Source: Sulfuriferula sp. AH1
GTDB taxonomy: Bacteria > Pseudomonadota > Gammaproteobacteria > Burkholderiales > Sulfuriferulaceae
Assembly: GCF_002162035.1 (NCBI RefSeq)
Contig: NZ_CP021138.1
Span: 496,001-560,000, forward strand
Direction: 5' to 3'
Length of the DNA: 64,000 nucleotides
Shown one piece after another: positions 1 through 9,236 of the stretch. The first letter of the stretch is position 1. The number at the start of each line of letters is the position of its first letter. Under the pieces are notes generated by a model. The model was not told the origin of the DNA. It ran no database searches and saw nothing but the letters and a program-made list of their open reading frames with translations. The position numbers and the translations under genes are program-made.

Positions 1-87
1 GCCGATATCGCTACGACCCAGATCTATACGCATGTCGCCCGTGAACGTCTCAAGCAGCTGCATGCCAGGCATCATCCGCGTGGCTAG
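1..87 (+). CDS. xerD: Tyrosine recombinase XerD, C-terminal end (partial)
   Basis: This is the last 28 codons of a reading frame open from the left edge, ending in TAG. The peptide begins ADIATTQIYTHVARERLKQL and matches the C-terminal end of XerC/XerD recombinases: the segment around TQIYTHV includes the catalytic tyrosine, followed by the short C-terminal tail. XerD works with XerC at dif to resolve chromosome dimers. XerD is preferred over XerC from the tail wording, but with so little sequence the paralogue is not certain. The gene on the opposite strand ends just inside its stop codon. Confidence 0.8.
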   Translation, partial: ADIATTQIYTHVARERLKQLHARHHPRG

Positions 88-827
88 GATTGTGCGGCGA
101 AAGCCTTGACCATCAGGCTGATACTGCTGCCAAGCAACAACAAGCCGATCAGCCGCATCATCTGCTCGCGACTCAGGCCAACATGGGCGCGATGTCCCAA
201 CGTCAAGCCGAGGGCGACCACGGGCATGGCGGCGAGGTAGGAAAACAGCAGGCGCGTGTCCGAAAACAGGCCAGCGTAGGCAAAACTGCTGATGCGTAAT
301 GAGCCTTCAATTAGAATCAATCCGGAAAAAGTGGCGCGCAATGCGGTCTTGTCGCTGATGCGATGTCCCAGATAAATGATGTAAGGCGGGCCGCCGGTGC
401 CGAATAACGAGCCGACTGTGCCGCCGCCCAATCCCGCAGGAATGGCCCATTTGCGCGAGATGGGCTTGTCGCCGTGTAGATTGAACAGCGAGCGAAACCC
501 GAAAATGGCGACGAAAACCGACAGCGTGATGAGCATGGGCTGCATCGGCAGACTCGTCAGCAAGTGAGTGCCGAGCAATATACCGATAATGCTGAACGGA
601 ATCAGCGTGCGGATTTCGCGCCAGTTAACCTGACGCAAATTGACTCCGCTCAACATCACCGAGGCGGAAAAATCCAGTAGCAGCATCAGCGGTACGACAA
701 AAGTCAGCGGCAGCCATAACGCCATGATGGGAATGGCGACCAGACCGGAACCGAAACCGGATGTGCCGCGGATGAAATAAGCTGCGAGCAGGATGAGGCC
801 GGAGAGCGCGATGAGTTCCGCGCTCAA
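84..827 (-). CDS. TauE/SafE (TSUP) family membrane permease
   Basis: A 247-residue, very hydrophobic protein with about eight predicted membrane segments. Glycine-rich loops such as RGTSGFGSGLVAIP near the N-terminus and GTVGSLFGTGGPPYI in the middle are typical of the TauE/SafE (formerly DUF81) family, which exports or imports sulfonates, sulfite or other organic anions. The substrate cannot be told from sequence. The frame is open further upstream, but there it overlaps folB in another frame. The chosen TTG start overlaps the folB stop as TTGA, suggesting translational coupling; no ATG would keep the first membrane segment. The stop overlaps the end of xerD by four bases on the other strand. 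Confidence 0.85.
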   Translation of the reverse strand: MSAELIALSGLILLAAYFIRGTSGFGSGLVAIPIMALWLPLTFVVPLMLLLDFSASVMLSGVNLRQVNWREIRTLIPFSIIGILLGTHLLTSLPMQPMLITLSVFVAIFGFRSLFNLHGDKPISRKWAIPAGLGGGTVGSLFGTGGPPYIIYLGHRISDKTALRATFSGLILIEGSLRISSFAYAGLFSDTRLLFSYLAAMPVVALGLTLGHRAHVGLSREQMMRLIGLLLLGSSISLMVKAFAAQS

Positions 828-1180
828 GCTTTTTGCCCGCGTTCGATGCAGATGCCCAGCTGTTTGATGCCGCGGACCACGGCCAGTTTGGTCACGCATA
901 CCTTGACCCATGGCGAGCCGAATTCGGTCAATATCACTTGTGCCACATGTTCGGCCAGTGCTTCCACCAGATTGAAATTGCGCTGTGCTACGGTATCGCG
1001 GATGCGTTGCGCGACATCGGCATAATTGATGGAGTCGGCGACATCGTCGGTTTGGCAGGCACGGCTGTGCGGCAAGCCGATCTCGAGATCGAGCTGTACG
1101 GTTTGCGGTACTTTGCGTTCCCACTCGTAAATGCCGATAATCATTTGCAATCTGAAATCACGCAAAAACAGCGTATCCAT
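824..1180 (-). CDS. folB: Dihydroneopterin aldolase FolB
   Basis: A 118-residue FolB, the usual length, starting at MDTLFLRDFRLQ. It converts dihydroneopterin to hydroxymethyl-dihydropterin in folate synthesis, in the cytoplasm. Visible family features are IGIYEWERKVPQ near the N-terminus (the conserved catalytic-site E/W-E-R region), INYADV in the middle, NLVEALAEHVA with the conserved glutamate, and the terminal region VKVCVTKLAVVRGIKQLG. A longer frame begins at 1198, but ATG at 1180 gives the family N-terminus. folB is followed by the permease gene with a 4-base overlap. folP lies far away at 52 kb. Confidence 0.93.
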   Translation of the reverse strand: MDTLFLRDFRLQMIIGIYEWERKVPQTVQLDLEIGLPHSRACQTDDVADSINYADVAQRIRDTVAQRNFNLVEALAEHVAQVILTEFGSPWVKVCVTKLAVVRGIKQLGICIERGQKA

Positions 1181-1300
1181 GAGGTTTTGCCTTAGCATTA
1201 AAAGACATCATTTTAACCCTATTAGGATGTTGTGTGATGGCGCAGTTACGCTACGCGGTTACAATGCCGTCTGTTTGCCGCTTTTTAAGAAAGAAACAAA

Positions 1301-2128
1301 ATGTTCGCAATCCCTGAAATCAGGCCCGGTCAATCCATAGAACTGCTCAAGGCTTTGCATATCCTCACGCGGGACGGCAAGCTGAATCAGGATAGCCGAC
1401 GCAAGCTGAAGCAGGTCTACCACCTGTATCAGTTCATCGAGCCGCTGTTGCAGGAGATAGGCGGGAATGTGCAACTGGTGGATCACGGCGCGGGCAAATC
1501 GTATCTGGGTTTTATTCTTTACGACCTGTTCTTCAAGCAGCGCAATGACGCGTCGCACATCTACGGCATCGAAACGCGCGAAGCATTGGTGCAAAGCTCG
1601 GTCGAGCTGGCCCAGCAATTGGGTTTTGCCGGCATGTCATTCCTCAACCTGTCGGTGGCGGATTCGATCACATCGGCCCTGTTGCCGGAAAAGATCGATG
1701 TTGTCACGGCCTTGCATGCCTGCGATACCGCTACCGATGATGCCATCCGTTTCGGATTGGAGAAGCAAGCCAGGTTCATGGTGCTGGTGCCGTGCTGCCA
1801 GGCCGAAGTTGCGGCGGCCCTGCGGCAGGGCAAGGCACAGGCGTTAGCGCGCGGAGCGCTGGCCGAAGTTTGGCGGCATCCGATCCATACCAGGGAATTC
1901 GGCAGTCATCTGACCAATGTATTGCGCTGTCTGCAGCTGGAAGCGCATGGCTATCAGGTCACGGTGACAGAGCTGGTGGGGTGGGAGCATTCGATGAAGA
2001 ATGAGTTAATTGTGGCAAATTATAAAAATTTGCCACGTCGCCGTGCGGCAGAACGTTTGCGTGAGTTGTTGATTATGTTTGGTTTAGAAGAACTTGAGTC
2101 GCGATTCTTCATCAGCCCTTTTGACTGA
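1301..2128 (+). CDS. SAM-dependent methyltransferase (Methyltransf_32-like)
   Basis: A 275-residue cytoplasmic protein. The SAM-binding motif I is seen as LVDHGAGKSYLGF at about residue 60. VTALHACDTATDDAI and VLVPCCQAE further on resemble the PF13679 (Methyltransf_32) group, whose members carry an HACD motif and a conserved CC pair. The substrate is unknown; tRNA or rRNA modification is a guess. An AAGAAAG stretch ahead of ATG 1301 can serve as ribosome-binding site. It stands alone between the divergent folB and the tRNA-Gly gene. Confidence 0.75.
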   Translation: MFAIPEIRPGQSIELLKALHILTRDGKLNQDSRRKLKQVYHLYQFIEPLLQEIGGNVQLVDHGAGKSYLGFILYDLFFKQRNDASHIYGIETREALVQSSVELAQQLGFAGMSFLNLSVADSITSALLPEKIDVVTALHACDTATDDAIRFGLEKQARFMVLVPCCQAEVAAALRQGKAQALARGALAEVWRHPIHTREFGSHLTNVLRCLQLEAHGYQVTVTELVGWEHSMKNELIVANYKNLPRRRAAERLRELLIMFGLEELESRFFISPFD

Positions 2129-2143
2129 GATGTCAGGAAAGTG

Positions 2144-2171
2144 TTGACAAGCGGCGCGTAATCATTACAAT
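2144..2171 (+). promoter_or_regulatory. Sigma-70 promoter of tRNA-Gly
   Basis: A perfect -35 TTGACA (2144-2149) and a -10 TACAAT (2166-2171) are separated by 16 bp. The tRNA begins 15 bp after the -10 element, as expected for a stable RNA promoter. Confidence 0.8.
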
Positions 2172-2186
2172 ACGCATCTCATTAAC

Positions 2187-2262
2187 GCGGGAATAGCTCA
2201 GCTGGTAGAGCGATACCTTGCCAAGGTATAGGTCGCGAGTTCGAATCTCGTTTCCCGCTCCA
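2187..2262 (+). tRNA. tRNA-Gly (anticodon GCC)
   Basis: A 76-nt cloverleaf with acceptor GCGGGAA pairing TTCCCGC, D-arm AGCTCAGCTGGTAGAGC, anticodon loop TTGCCAA, T-loop GTTCGAATC and an encoded CCA. It has its own strong promoter just upstream. Confidence 0.97.
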
Positions 2263-2302
2263 GATTATGGAGAAGTCCCGATCGCAAGGGAAGGTCCAAA
2301 AG

Positions 2303-2332
2303 AAAAGGGAAAGCTTGGTGCTTTCCCTTTTT
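2303..2332 (+). terminator. Rho-independent terminator after tRNA-Gly
   Basis: A 12-bp perfect stem (AAAAGGGAAAGC with GCTTTCCCTTTT) around loop TTGGT, ending in a T run. It separates tRNA-Gly from tRNA-Cys. Confidence 0.85.
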
Positions 2333-2371
2333 AGTTACTGGGTGTTTTGGTTAATGTTGCGCTGAGCGATT

Positions 2372-2445
2372 GGCGGGGTGGCAGAGTGGTTATGCAGCGG
2401 CCTGCAAAGCCGTGGACGCCGGTTCGATTCCGACCCCCGCCTCCA
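2372..2445 (+). tRNA. tRNA-Cys (anticodon GCA)
   Basis: A 74-nt tRNA with acceptor GGCGGGG/CCCCGCC, anticodon loop CTGCAAA, T-loop GTTCGATTC and encoded CCA. Only three bases separate it from the following tRNA-Leu, so the two are probably one transcript. Confidence 0.97.
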
Positions 2446-2448
2446 ACC

Positions 2449-2537
2449 GCCCGGGTGGTGGAATAGGTAGACACAAGGGACTTAAAATCCCTCGCTGAGA
2501 AATCGGCGTGCCGGTTCGATTCCGGCTCCGGGCACCA
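2449..2537 (+). tRNA. tRNA-Leu (anticodon TAA)
   Basis: An 89-nt class II tRNA with acceptor GCCCGGG/CCCGGGC, anticodon loop CTTAAAA, a long variable arm, T-loop GTTCGATTC and encoded CCA. It directly follows tRNA-Cys. Confidence 0.97.
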
Positions 2538-2593
2538 GTTTGGTATCGACGGATTATATTTTTGTCTTGGGTTTTTAGGGCCGCAAGATGTTT

Positions 2594-2615
2594 ATGGGCT
2601 TATAGCCCATTTTTT
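2594..2615 (+). terminator. Short terminator/leader hairpin between tRNA-Leu and rimP
   Basis: ATGGGCT and AGCCCAT form a 7-bp stem with a three-base loop, followed by TTTTTG. It can end tRNA transcripts, or act as a partial terminator letting some transcription run into rimP, whose start lies 16 bases downstream. Confidence 0.65.
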
Positions 2616-2630
2616 GTTTGTGGAACGCGA

Positions 2631-3059
2631 ATGTCGTTAGAATCGTTAATAGAAGCTACCCTGGCAGGTCTGGGTTATGAACTGGTCGATATGTCGATGT
2701 CGGCCAAAAGCGGCCTGCTGCGTGTTTTTATTGACAAGCCGGAAGGTATCACGCTGGATGACTGTACGCTGGTCAGCAATCATTTGAGCAACTGGCTGGT
2801 AGTAGAGAATATAGAATACGAGCGATTGGAAGTGTCGTCGCCGGGTATGGACAGACCGCTGAAAAAGCTGGCGGACTATCAGCGTTTCATGGGTGAAAAG
2901 GCGCAGGTCAAATTGCGCGTGGCGCTGGCAGGACAGCGCCGTTTTGTCGGCGTGATACATGGCGCGAGCGATACCCAAATTGAATTGGATGTAGATGGGC
3001 AGATCATCAAGCTGGATGTTGCCAATATTGATGCCGCACGTTTGGTTCCTAATCTGTAA
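2631..3059 (+). CDS. rimP: Ribosome maturation factor RimP
   Basis: A 142-residue RimP, normal for the family, needed for 30S subunit maturation. The frame is open upstream into the tRNA, but ATG 2631 gives the family start [20 protein letters not shown]. Visible hallmarks are [29 protein letters not shown] and the C-terminal SH3-like part ending [15 protein letters not shown]. It is the first gene of the rimP-nusA-infB-rbfA-truB operon, with 29 bases to nusA. Confidence 0.97.
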   Translation: MSLESLIEATLAGLGYELVDMSMSAKSGLLRVFIDKPEGITLDDCTLVSNHLSNWLVVENIEYERLEVSSPGMDRPLKKLADYQRFMGEKAQVKLRVALAGQRRFVGVIHGASDTQIELDVDGQIIKLDVANIDAARLVPNL

Positions 3060-3088
3060 TTGCTAAAAATGGCCGGAGGTTTTCGAGA

Positions 3089-4561
3089 ATGAGCCGCGAG
3101 ATTTTACTGTTGGTTGATGCATTAGCCAGAGAAAAAAATGTAAACAAGGAAATCGTGTTTGGTGCATTGGAGCAGGCTTTGGCTTCGGCTACCAAAAAAC
3201 GCTTCCAGGAAGATGCTGATATCCGCGTGGTAATCAATCGTGATACCGGCGATTATCATGCGTTCCGCTGCTGGGAAGTGGTGGCCGATAACGATCACGA
3301 GTTTCCGGAAAGCCAGATTGCGTGGACTGACGCGCAGATATCGCACCCTGATTTGCAAATCGGCGACTTTGTCGAAGAGCCGCTGGAAGCTGTCGAGTTT
3401 GGCCGCATAGGCGCACAGGCGGCAAAGCAGGTGATCCTGCAGCGCATACGCGATGCCGAGCGTGAGCAGATACTGACCGACTTTCTGGAACGCAAGGAAT
3501 ATCTGGTAACCGGTACTGTCAAACGCATGGAGCGCGGCAGTGCGATCATCGAATCCGGCCGGGTGGAAGGTTTGCTGCCGCGGGACCAGATGATTCCGAA
3601 GGAAAATCTGCGAGTAGGCGATCGGGTGCGCGCCTATCTGTTGCGCGTTGAACGCAGCGGTCGCGGCCCACAGCTGATTCTGTCGCGTACCGCGCCGGAA
3701 TTTATCGCCAAATTGTTCGAACTCGAAGTGCCCGAAATCGAAGAAGGATTGCTGGAAATCAAAGGCGCTGCACGCGACCCCGGCGCGCGCGCTAAAATTG
3801 CAGTAAAATCAAACGATCAGCGTCTGGATCCAATCGGTACTTGCGTCGGCATGCGCGGTTCGCGCGTACAGGCCGTTACCGGTGAATTGGCGGGTGAGCG
3901 TGTCGATATCATTCTGTGGTCGCCCGAAGCCGCGCAGTTCGTCATTAATGCGCTGGCGCCGGCTGAAGTGAGCAGCATCGTGGTCGACGAAGAAAAGCAC
4001 AGCATGGATGTGGTACTGGAAGAAGATCAGCTGGCTCAGGCGATCGGCCGCAGCGGGCAGAATGTGCGTCTGGCTTCGGAATTGACGGGGTGGGAACTGA
4101 ACATCTTGACCGTTGAAGAAGCGCAGAAAAAGAACGAAACTGAAGCCTTGGCGATGCGTGCCTTGTTTGTCGAGAAACTTGACGTCGATGAAGAGATCGC
4201 CGACATGCTGGTGCAGGAAGGTTTCAGCAGCGTGGAAGAAGTGGCTTATGTGCCTATCGGCGAAATGCTGGAAATCGAAGGTTTCGATGAAGAGCTGGTC
4301 AACGAATTGCGTGCACGTGCCCGCAACGTATTATTGACGGATGCGATTGCCAGCGAAGAAAAAGTGGAAAATGTAACAAACGATCTGGCATCATTAGACG
4401 GTATGGATAGTGAAATGCTGCGCTTGCTGGCCGAGCATGGCATTACCAGTTCAGAAGATCTGGCTGAATTGGGCGTGGATGAACTGGTAGAAATGACGGG
4501 TGTGGATGCTGAGCGTGCTTCTACACTGATTATGGCGGCGCGTGCGCCGTGGTTTGCCTAA
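3089..4561 (+). CDS. nusA: Transcription termination/antitermination protein NusA
   Basis: A 490-residue NusA that binds RNA polymerase and controls pausing, termination and antitermination. In order: the N-terminal polymerase-binding domain ([16 protein letters not shown]), an S1 domain (about 135-200, [14 protein letters not shown]), two KH domains ([15 protein letters not shown] and [14 protein letters not shown]) and two acidic C-terminal repeats ending with the helix-hairpin-helix-like segment [23 protein letters not shown] ribosome-binding site precedes ATG 3089. The acidic C-terminal repeats are as expected for Proteobacteria. Confidence 0.98.
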   Translation: MSREILLLVDALAREKNVNKEIVFGALEQALASATKKRFQEDADIRVVINRDTGDYHAFRCWEVVADNDHEFPESQIAWTDAQISHPDLQIGDFVEEPLEAVEFGRIGAQAAKQVILQRIRDAEREQILTDFLERKEYLVTGTVKRMERGSAIIESGRVEGLLPRDQMIPKENLRVGDRVRAYLLRVERSGRGPQLILSRTAPEFIAKLFELEVPEIEEGLLEIKGAARDPGARAKIAVKSNDQRLDPIGTCVGMRGSRVQAVTGELAGERVDIILWSPEAAQFVINALAPAEVSSIVVDEEKHSMDVVLEEDQLAQAIGRSGQNVRLASELTGWELNILTVEEAQKKNETEALAMRALFVEKLDVDEEIADMLVQEGFSSVEEVAYVPIGEMLEIEGFDEELVNELRARARNVLLTDAIASEEKVENVTNDLASLDGMDSEMLRLLAEHGITSSEDLAELGVDELVEMTGVDAERASTLIMAARAPWFA

Positions 4562-4595
4562 ATAAATTAGTAGAGAAAGCCTCGACAGCCCTGAT

Positions 4596-7391
4596 ATGAA
4601 TGTAGAACAATTTGCCCAAGAACTAAAGCTCTCCACCGGATTATTGCTGGAGCAGTTGCGTGCAGCCGGCGTAGAAAAGTCTGCGGCTGTGGATGCTATC
4701 ACCGAGCAGGATAAAGCGCGCTTGCTGGATTACTTAAGCAAAAAGCACGGCGCTACAGACGTGAAAAGTAAAATCACGCTGACACGCAAAGAAACCTCGG
4801 AAATCAAAAAAGCCGACAGCACCGGCAAGGCGCGGACCATTCAGGTCGAAGTGCGTAAAAAACGAGTGCTGGTAAAACGTGAAACCCCGGTGGCCCATGA
4901 AGCGGCTGCAGAGGCGGAATCTGAGCCAGTCGACACCGGCTTGTCTGTTGCCCCGGAGGTTGAAATGCATGCACAACCGGTGGAAGAGGCAGTCATTTCC
5001 GCTGAATCTGCCGAAGCGGTTATCGAAAAAGCCCCGGCAGAGATTGCAGCCGAAGCCACGCCGGTAGAGGAACAATATGGCGCAGAAGAAGCGCCTGCAG
5101 AACATATTACGGAAGAAACGCCTGAAACTGAAGCAGCAACCGCAGCCGAACCGGAAGCGGTTGCTGCAGAGCAACCAGTATTGCAGCGTCGGCGTATCGT
5201 AAAACCGGTACTGGATGAGCAGGAATTGGCTCGTCGAGCCGACGAAGCGCGCCGGCATTCGGCATTACACGAACGTCAGGCCGAGGAAATACGCCTGAAG
5301 CAGGAACGCGAATCGAAACGCAAGCAAGCGCTGGAAGAACAGGCGCAAGCCGCCGAAGCTGCCAAGACTGTTGCAGCTGCCAAACCGGCTGTAACCGAAG
5401 GCACTTTGCACAAGGCGCCAGCGAAACCGGGTGAAAAAGCCAAACCGGTTGATAAAAAGGCCAAACTGGCGCCGGCCAAGACCAAAGATACCGCATGGAA
5501 TGACATGCAGGCCAAAAAACGCGGCATCAAGTCGCGTGGCGATACCGGTGGGGATGCATGGCGTAATCGCAAAGGTGGCAAGCAGCATAAATCCGAGAGC
5601 GAATCGGCAAATTCCTTCAGCGCTCCGACCGAGCCCATAGTCCAGGAAGTGCTGGTGCCGGAAACGATTACCGTCGCCGAGTTGTCGCACAAGATGTCGG
5701 TTAAAGCCGCAGAAGTCATCAAGGCACTGATGAAAATGGGCAGCATGGTGACCATTAACCAGGTGCTGGATCAGGAAACTGCGATGATCGTGGTCGAGGA
5801 AATGGGGCACATCGCCAAACCGGCACCATTGGATACGCCCGAATCGTTCCTGGAAGAATCTGAAAAGCATGAAGTGGAGTTATTGCCGCGCGCGCCGGTG
5901 GTTACCGTTATGGGCCACGTCGATCACGGCAAGACCTCGCTGTTGGACGCGATCCGCCGTGCCCGTGTCGCCAGCGGCGAAGCCGGCGGCATTACCCAGC
6001 ATATCGGCGCATACCACGTCGAGACCGATCATGGTATGGTGACGTTCCTCGATACCCCGGGTCACGAGGCATTTACCGCGATGCGTGCACGCGGTGCCAA
6101 AGTAACCGATCTGGTGGTATTGGTAGTGGCAGCTGACGATGGCGTCATGCCGCAAACGATAGAAGCGATCCATCATGCTAAAGCGGCCAATGTGCCGATG
6201 GTGGTTGCAGTGAACAAGATCGACAAGCCTGAAGCCAATGCGGAGCGTATCCGCCAGGAGCTGGTGGCTCAGGGCGTCGTGCCTGAAGACTGGGGTGGCG
6301 ATACTCAGTTTGTTGAAGTGTCTGCCAAAAAAGGCCTCAATATCGACGGCCTGATCGAAGCGATCCTGTTGCAAGCCGAAGTGCTGGAACTGAAAGCGGC
6401 GAAAACCGTTCCGGCCAAGGGTGTGATTATCGAAGCGCGTCTGGATAAGGGCCGCGGCCCGGTAGCAACGCTCCTGGTGCAGTCCGGTACGCTAAAGCGT
6501 GGCGATGTGGTGCTGGCCGGTGCGGTATATGGCCGTGTGCGTGCGATGCTGGATGAAGATGGCAAGCCTGTGCTGGAAGCCGGCCCGTCTATTCCTGTGG
6601 AAATCCAGGGTTTGTCCGATGTGCCTAAAGCAGGTGAAGACGCGATGGTCTTGCAGGATGAACGCAAGGCGCGCGAAATCGCATTGTTCCGCCAGGGCAA
6701 GTTCCGTGATGTGCAACTGGCCAAGCGTCAGGCGGCGAAGCTCGAAAGCATCATGGAGCAAATGGGCGAAGGCGAAGCGAAACGTCTGCCGCTCATTATC
6801 AAGGCTGACGTCCAGGGTTCTGCGGAAGCCTTGTCCAGTTCGCTGCAGAAAATCTCGACCAGTGAAGTCAAGGTCGATATCCTGCATAATGCGGTCGGTA
6901 CCATTTCCGAATCCGACGTCAACCTGGCCATGGCTTCCAAGGCGGTCATCATCGGCTTTAATACCCGTGCCGACGCGGCCGCACGCAAATTGGCCGAGTC
7001 GCTGGGCGTGGATATCCGTTACTACAATATCATTTATGAAGTCGTGGATCTGGTCAAGGCAGCATTGTCCGGGATGTTGACCCCGGATCTGAAAGAAAAT
7101 GTCACCGGTATGGCGGAAGTGCGCGAAGTCTATGTGATTTCCAAAGTCGGTACGGTGTTGGGCTGCCATGTGCTGGACGGCGTTATCAAGCGTGGTCAGC
7201 GCGTGCGTGTGCTGCGTAACGACGAAATCATCCATGACGGTGAGCTGGATTCGCTGAAGCGCTTCAAGGACGACGTCAAGGAAGTGAAATTCGGCTACGA
7301 TTGCGGTTTGTCGATCAAGAACTTCAATGCGCTGGAAGTCGGCGACAAGATTGAAGGTTACGAAGTCGTGCAGGTTGCACGCAGCTTATAA
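4596..7391 (+). CDS. infB: Translation initiation factor IF-2
   Basis: A 931-residue IF-2, which places initiator tRNA on the 30S subunit in a GTP-dependent step. An N-terminal IF2_N module ([20 protein letters not shown]) is followed by a long charged Ala/Glu/Lys linker (about residues 70-340) and a second IF2_N module. The G domain has G1 GHVDHGKTS (about residue 440), [14 protein letters not shown] and SAKKG. Domains II-IV follow and end in [11 protein letters not shown]. The stop overlaps the rbfA start (ATAATG), so the two are probably coupled. Confidence 0.98.
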   Translation: MNVEQFAQELKLSTGLLLEQLRAAGVEKSAAVDAITEQDKARLLDYLSKKHGATDVKSKITLTRKETSEIKKADSTGKARTIQVEVRKKRVLVKRETPVAHEAAAEAESEPVDTGLSVAPEVEMHAQPVEEAVISAESAEAVIEKAPAEIAAEATPVEEQYGAEEAPAEHITEETPETEAATAAEPEAVAAEQPVLQRRRIVKPVLDEQELARRADEARRHSALHERQAEEIRLKQERESKRKQALEEQAQAAEAAKTVAAAKPAVTEGTLHKAPAKPGEKAKPVDKKAKLAPAKTKDTAWNDMQAKKRGIKSRGDTGGDAWRNRKGGKQHKSESESANSFSAPTEPIVQEVLVPETITVAELSHKMSVKAAEVIKALMKMGSMVTINQVLDQETAMIVVEEMGHIAKPAPLDTPESFLEESEKHEVELLPRAPVVTVMGHVDHGKTSLLDAIRRARVASGEAGGITQHIGAYHVETDHGMVTFLDTPGHEAFTAMRARGAKVTDLVVLVVAADDGVMPQTIEAIHHAKAANVPMVVAVNKIDKPEANAERIRQELVAQGVVPEDWGGDTQFVEVSAKKGLNIDGLIEAILLQAEVLELKAAKTVPAKGVIIEARLDKGRGPVATLLVQSGTLKRGDVVLAGAVYGRVRAMLDEDGKPVLEAGPSIPVEIQGLSDVPKAGEDAMVLQDERKAREIALFRQGKFRDVQLAKRQAAKLESIMEQMGEGEAKRLPLIIKADVQGSAEALSSSLQKISTSEVKVDILHNAVGTISESDVNLAMASKAVIIGFNTRADAAARKLAESLGVDIRYYNIIYEVVDLVKAALSGMLTPDLKENVTGMAEVREVYVISKVGTVLGCHVLDGVIKRGQRVRVLRNDEIIHDGELDSLKRFKDDVKEVKFGYDCGLSIKNFNALEVGDKIEGYEVVQVARSL

Positions 7392-7771
7392 TGGCCAAGG
7401 ATTTTCCGCGTTCACGTCGTGTCGCTGAACAGATTCAGCGCGAGCTGGCTGATATCATACGCAGTGAAATCCATGATCCTCGCGTGGGCATGATTACGAT
7501 CACCGAGGTGGTGGTCACGCACGATCTGGAACACGCCAAAGTGTATTTCACTGTGTTTGAAAGTCAGGAACGGGCGCAGGCAGCGGCGCGTGCCCTGAAT
7601 CATGCGGCCGGATTTATCCGCGCACAACTGGGGCCGCGCATGCGTCTGCGCATCGTGCCGCAAATCACTTTTGTGTACGATACTTCGGTCGCGCGCGGTG
7701 CTGAACTGTCGCGTCTGATAGATGAAGCAGTTGCTGACGATAACGCTCGTCCCGGCGACGATAACGCGTGA
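7391..7771 (+). CDS. rbfA: Ribosome-binding factor A
   Basis: A 126-residue RbfA, a cold-shock 30S maturation factor that binds near the 5' end of 16S rRNA. The N-terminus KDFPRSRRVAEQIQRELADIIRSEI, here described by its start KDFPRSRRVAEQ, and the KH-fold segment HAAGFIRAQLGPRMRLR are family signatures. The start overlaps the infB stop. The C-terminal tail is short and acidic (DDNARPGDDNA). Confidence 0.96.
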   Translation: MAKDFPRSRRVAEQIQRELADIIRSEIHDPRVGMITITEVVVTHDLEHAKVYFTVFESQERAQAAARALNHAAGFIRAQLGPRMRLRIVPQITFVYDTSVARGAELSRLIDEAVADDNARPGDDNA

Positions 7772-7775
7772 TCCA

Positions 7776-8686
7776 GTGACTCAGGTTAAACGCATTAAAC
7801 GCCCCATTGACGGGGTTTTATTGCTGAATAAACCGGTCGGTATTACTTCCAATACGGCTTTGCAGATCGCCAAACGTCTGTATCAGGCTGAAAAGGCCGG
7901 CCACACCGGTACGCTCGACCCCTTTGCCGATGGTCTGCTGCCCCTGTGTTTCGGTGAGGCCACCAAATTCTCCCAATATCAGCTTGAAGCGGATAAGCGC
8001 TATCGTGCAGTCTTGCAGCTCGGGGTAACCACGACTACCGGCGATCCCGAAGGGGAAGTGCTGGAAACCTGCGCAGTGGATGTAATGGCCGATCAGGTTA
8101 CGCATGTGGTTGCCGGTTTCGTCGGTAATATCATGCAAACTCCACCCATGTATTCTGCATTGAAACATCAAGGCAAGCCCTTGTATGAATATGCACGCGC
8201 CGGCATTACCATCGAGCGCCCGGCCCGGCCTGTCCTCATACGCAGCATCGATATCCTGGAATTTGGCGGGAATACGCTGGTCATTGACGTGACTTGCAGT
8301 GCGGGAACTTATATTCGCACTTTGGCAGAAGATATTGGTCATATGCTGGGTTGCGGCGCACATTTGACCCGATTGACGCGGCTGGCGAGCGGGGGGTCGA
8401 TTTGGCCGATGCCGTTACGCTGGCCCAGTTGGAGCAGGACGCTGCTGCACAGCGTGATGCGCGATTACTTCCGGCGGACGGCCTGGTCGGTTATTTGCCG
8501 CGACTGGAAATCGACGCAGCGGCTGCAAAATCCCTGTTGCAGGGGCAGCGTCCATACTGCCGGGAAGATATCGTTGAAACAGGACTGATGCGCGTTTATC
8601 ATCATGGGCTATTTCTGGGATTGGTGAACCTGGAGTCTGATGGCGCGATTGTGCCGCGGCGTTTAATGCGGTTTAAGCCGTTTTGA
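7776..8686 (+). pseudogene. truB: tRNA pseudouridine-55 synthase TruB, frameshifted
   Basis: TruB makes pseudouridine 55 in the T-loop of tRNA. The frame starting at GTG 7776 reads PIDGVLLLNKPVGITSN, then the catalytic motif GHTGTLDPFADGLLP (Asp in TLDP), and continues correctly to TRLTRLASGG. At a run of six Gs (about 8391-8396) it drops out of the family. The correct continuation, VDLADAVTLAQLEQDAA to RRLMRFKPF, is in the next frame and stops at 8686. One extra G would restore a 303-residue TruB, the normal length. This is either a real single-base deletion or a sequencing error in a homopolymer. Unrepaired, the protein would lose its C-terminal RNA-binding (PUA-like) part and end at 8588 with an unrelated tail. 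Confidence 0.9.
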
Positions 8687-8695
8687 GGAGCAGGC

Positions 8696-9235
8696 ATGAA
8701 ATTTTGTTGTGAATGCGGCAGCCCGGTAAATGAAAGTGTGCCGGCTGGAGATAATCGTTTGCGTTTCGTATGCTCGGACTGCAATACCATTCATTATCAG
8801 AATCCCAAAATGGTGGTCGGCTGTTTGCCGGAGTGGGGGAACAAGATACTGTTATGCAAACGCGCCATCGAACCGCAGTACGGTAAATGGACATTGCCCG
8901 CCGGCTTTATGGAAAACGGTGAGACCACGTTGCAAGGCGCCATGCGTGAAACGCTGGAAGAAGCTGGCGCACGCGTGGAAATCTCGCATTTGTTTACGCT
9001 TTATAATTTGCCTTACATCAGTCAGGTATATCTGATGTTCCGCGCCAGGTTGCTGGATCTGGATTTCGCTGCTGGTGAGGAAAGCCTGGAAGTCGCGCTA
9101 TTCAGCGAAGAGGAAATTCCCTGGGACGAGATCGCTTTCCTGACCATAGAAAAGACGCTGCGGCAATATTTCGAAGATCGCCGCAAGGGCGAGTTCGGAT
9201 TCCATATCGGCGACGTGGAACGGCGCAACCGCTAA
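8696..9235 (+). CDS. NUDIX hydrolase with N-terminal zinc ribbon
   Basis: A 179-residue NUDIX hydrolase. The NUDIX box reads GFMENGETTLQGAMRETLEEAGA (GX5EX7REUXEEXGU pattern) at about residues 68-90. Ahead of it is a four-cysteine zinc ribbon (CCEC near residue 4 and CSDC near residue 27), as in the NudC-like/YfcD-type group. The nucleotide substrate cannot be predicted. ATG 8696 has GGAG eight bases upstream, overlapping the truB stop, so it is probably co-transcribed with truB. Confidence 0.9.
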   Translation: MKFCCECGSPVNESVPAGDNRLRFVCSDCNTIHYQNPKMVVGCLPEWGNKILLCKRAIEPQYGKWTLPAGFMENGETTLQGAMRETLEEAGARVEISHLFTLYNLPYISQVYLMFRARLLDLDFAAGEESLEVALFSEEEIPWDEIAFLTIEKTLRQYFEDRRKGEFGFHIGDVERRNR

Positions 9236-9236
9236 A

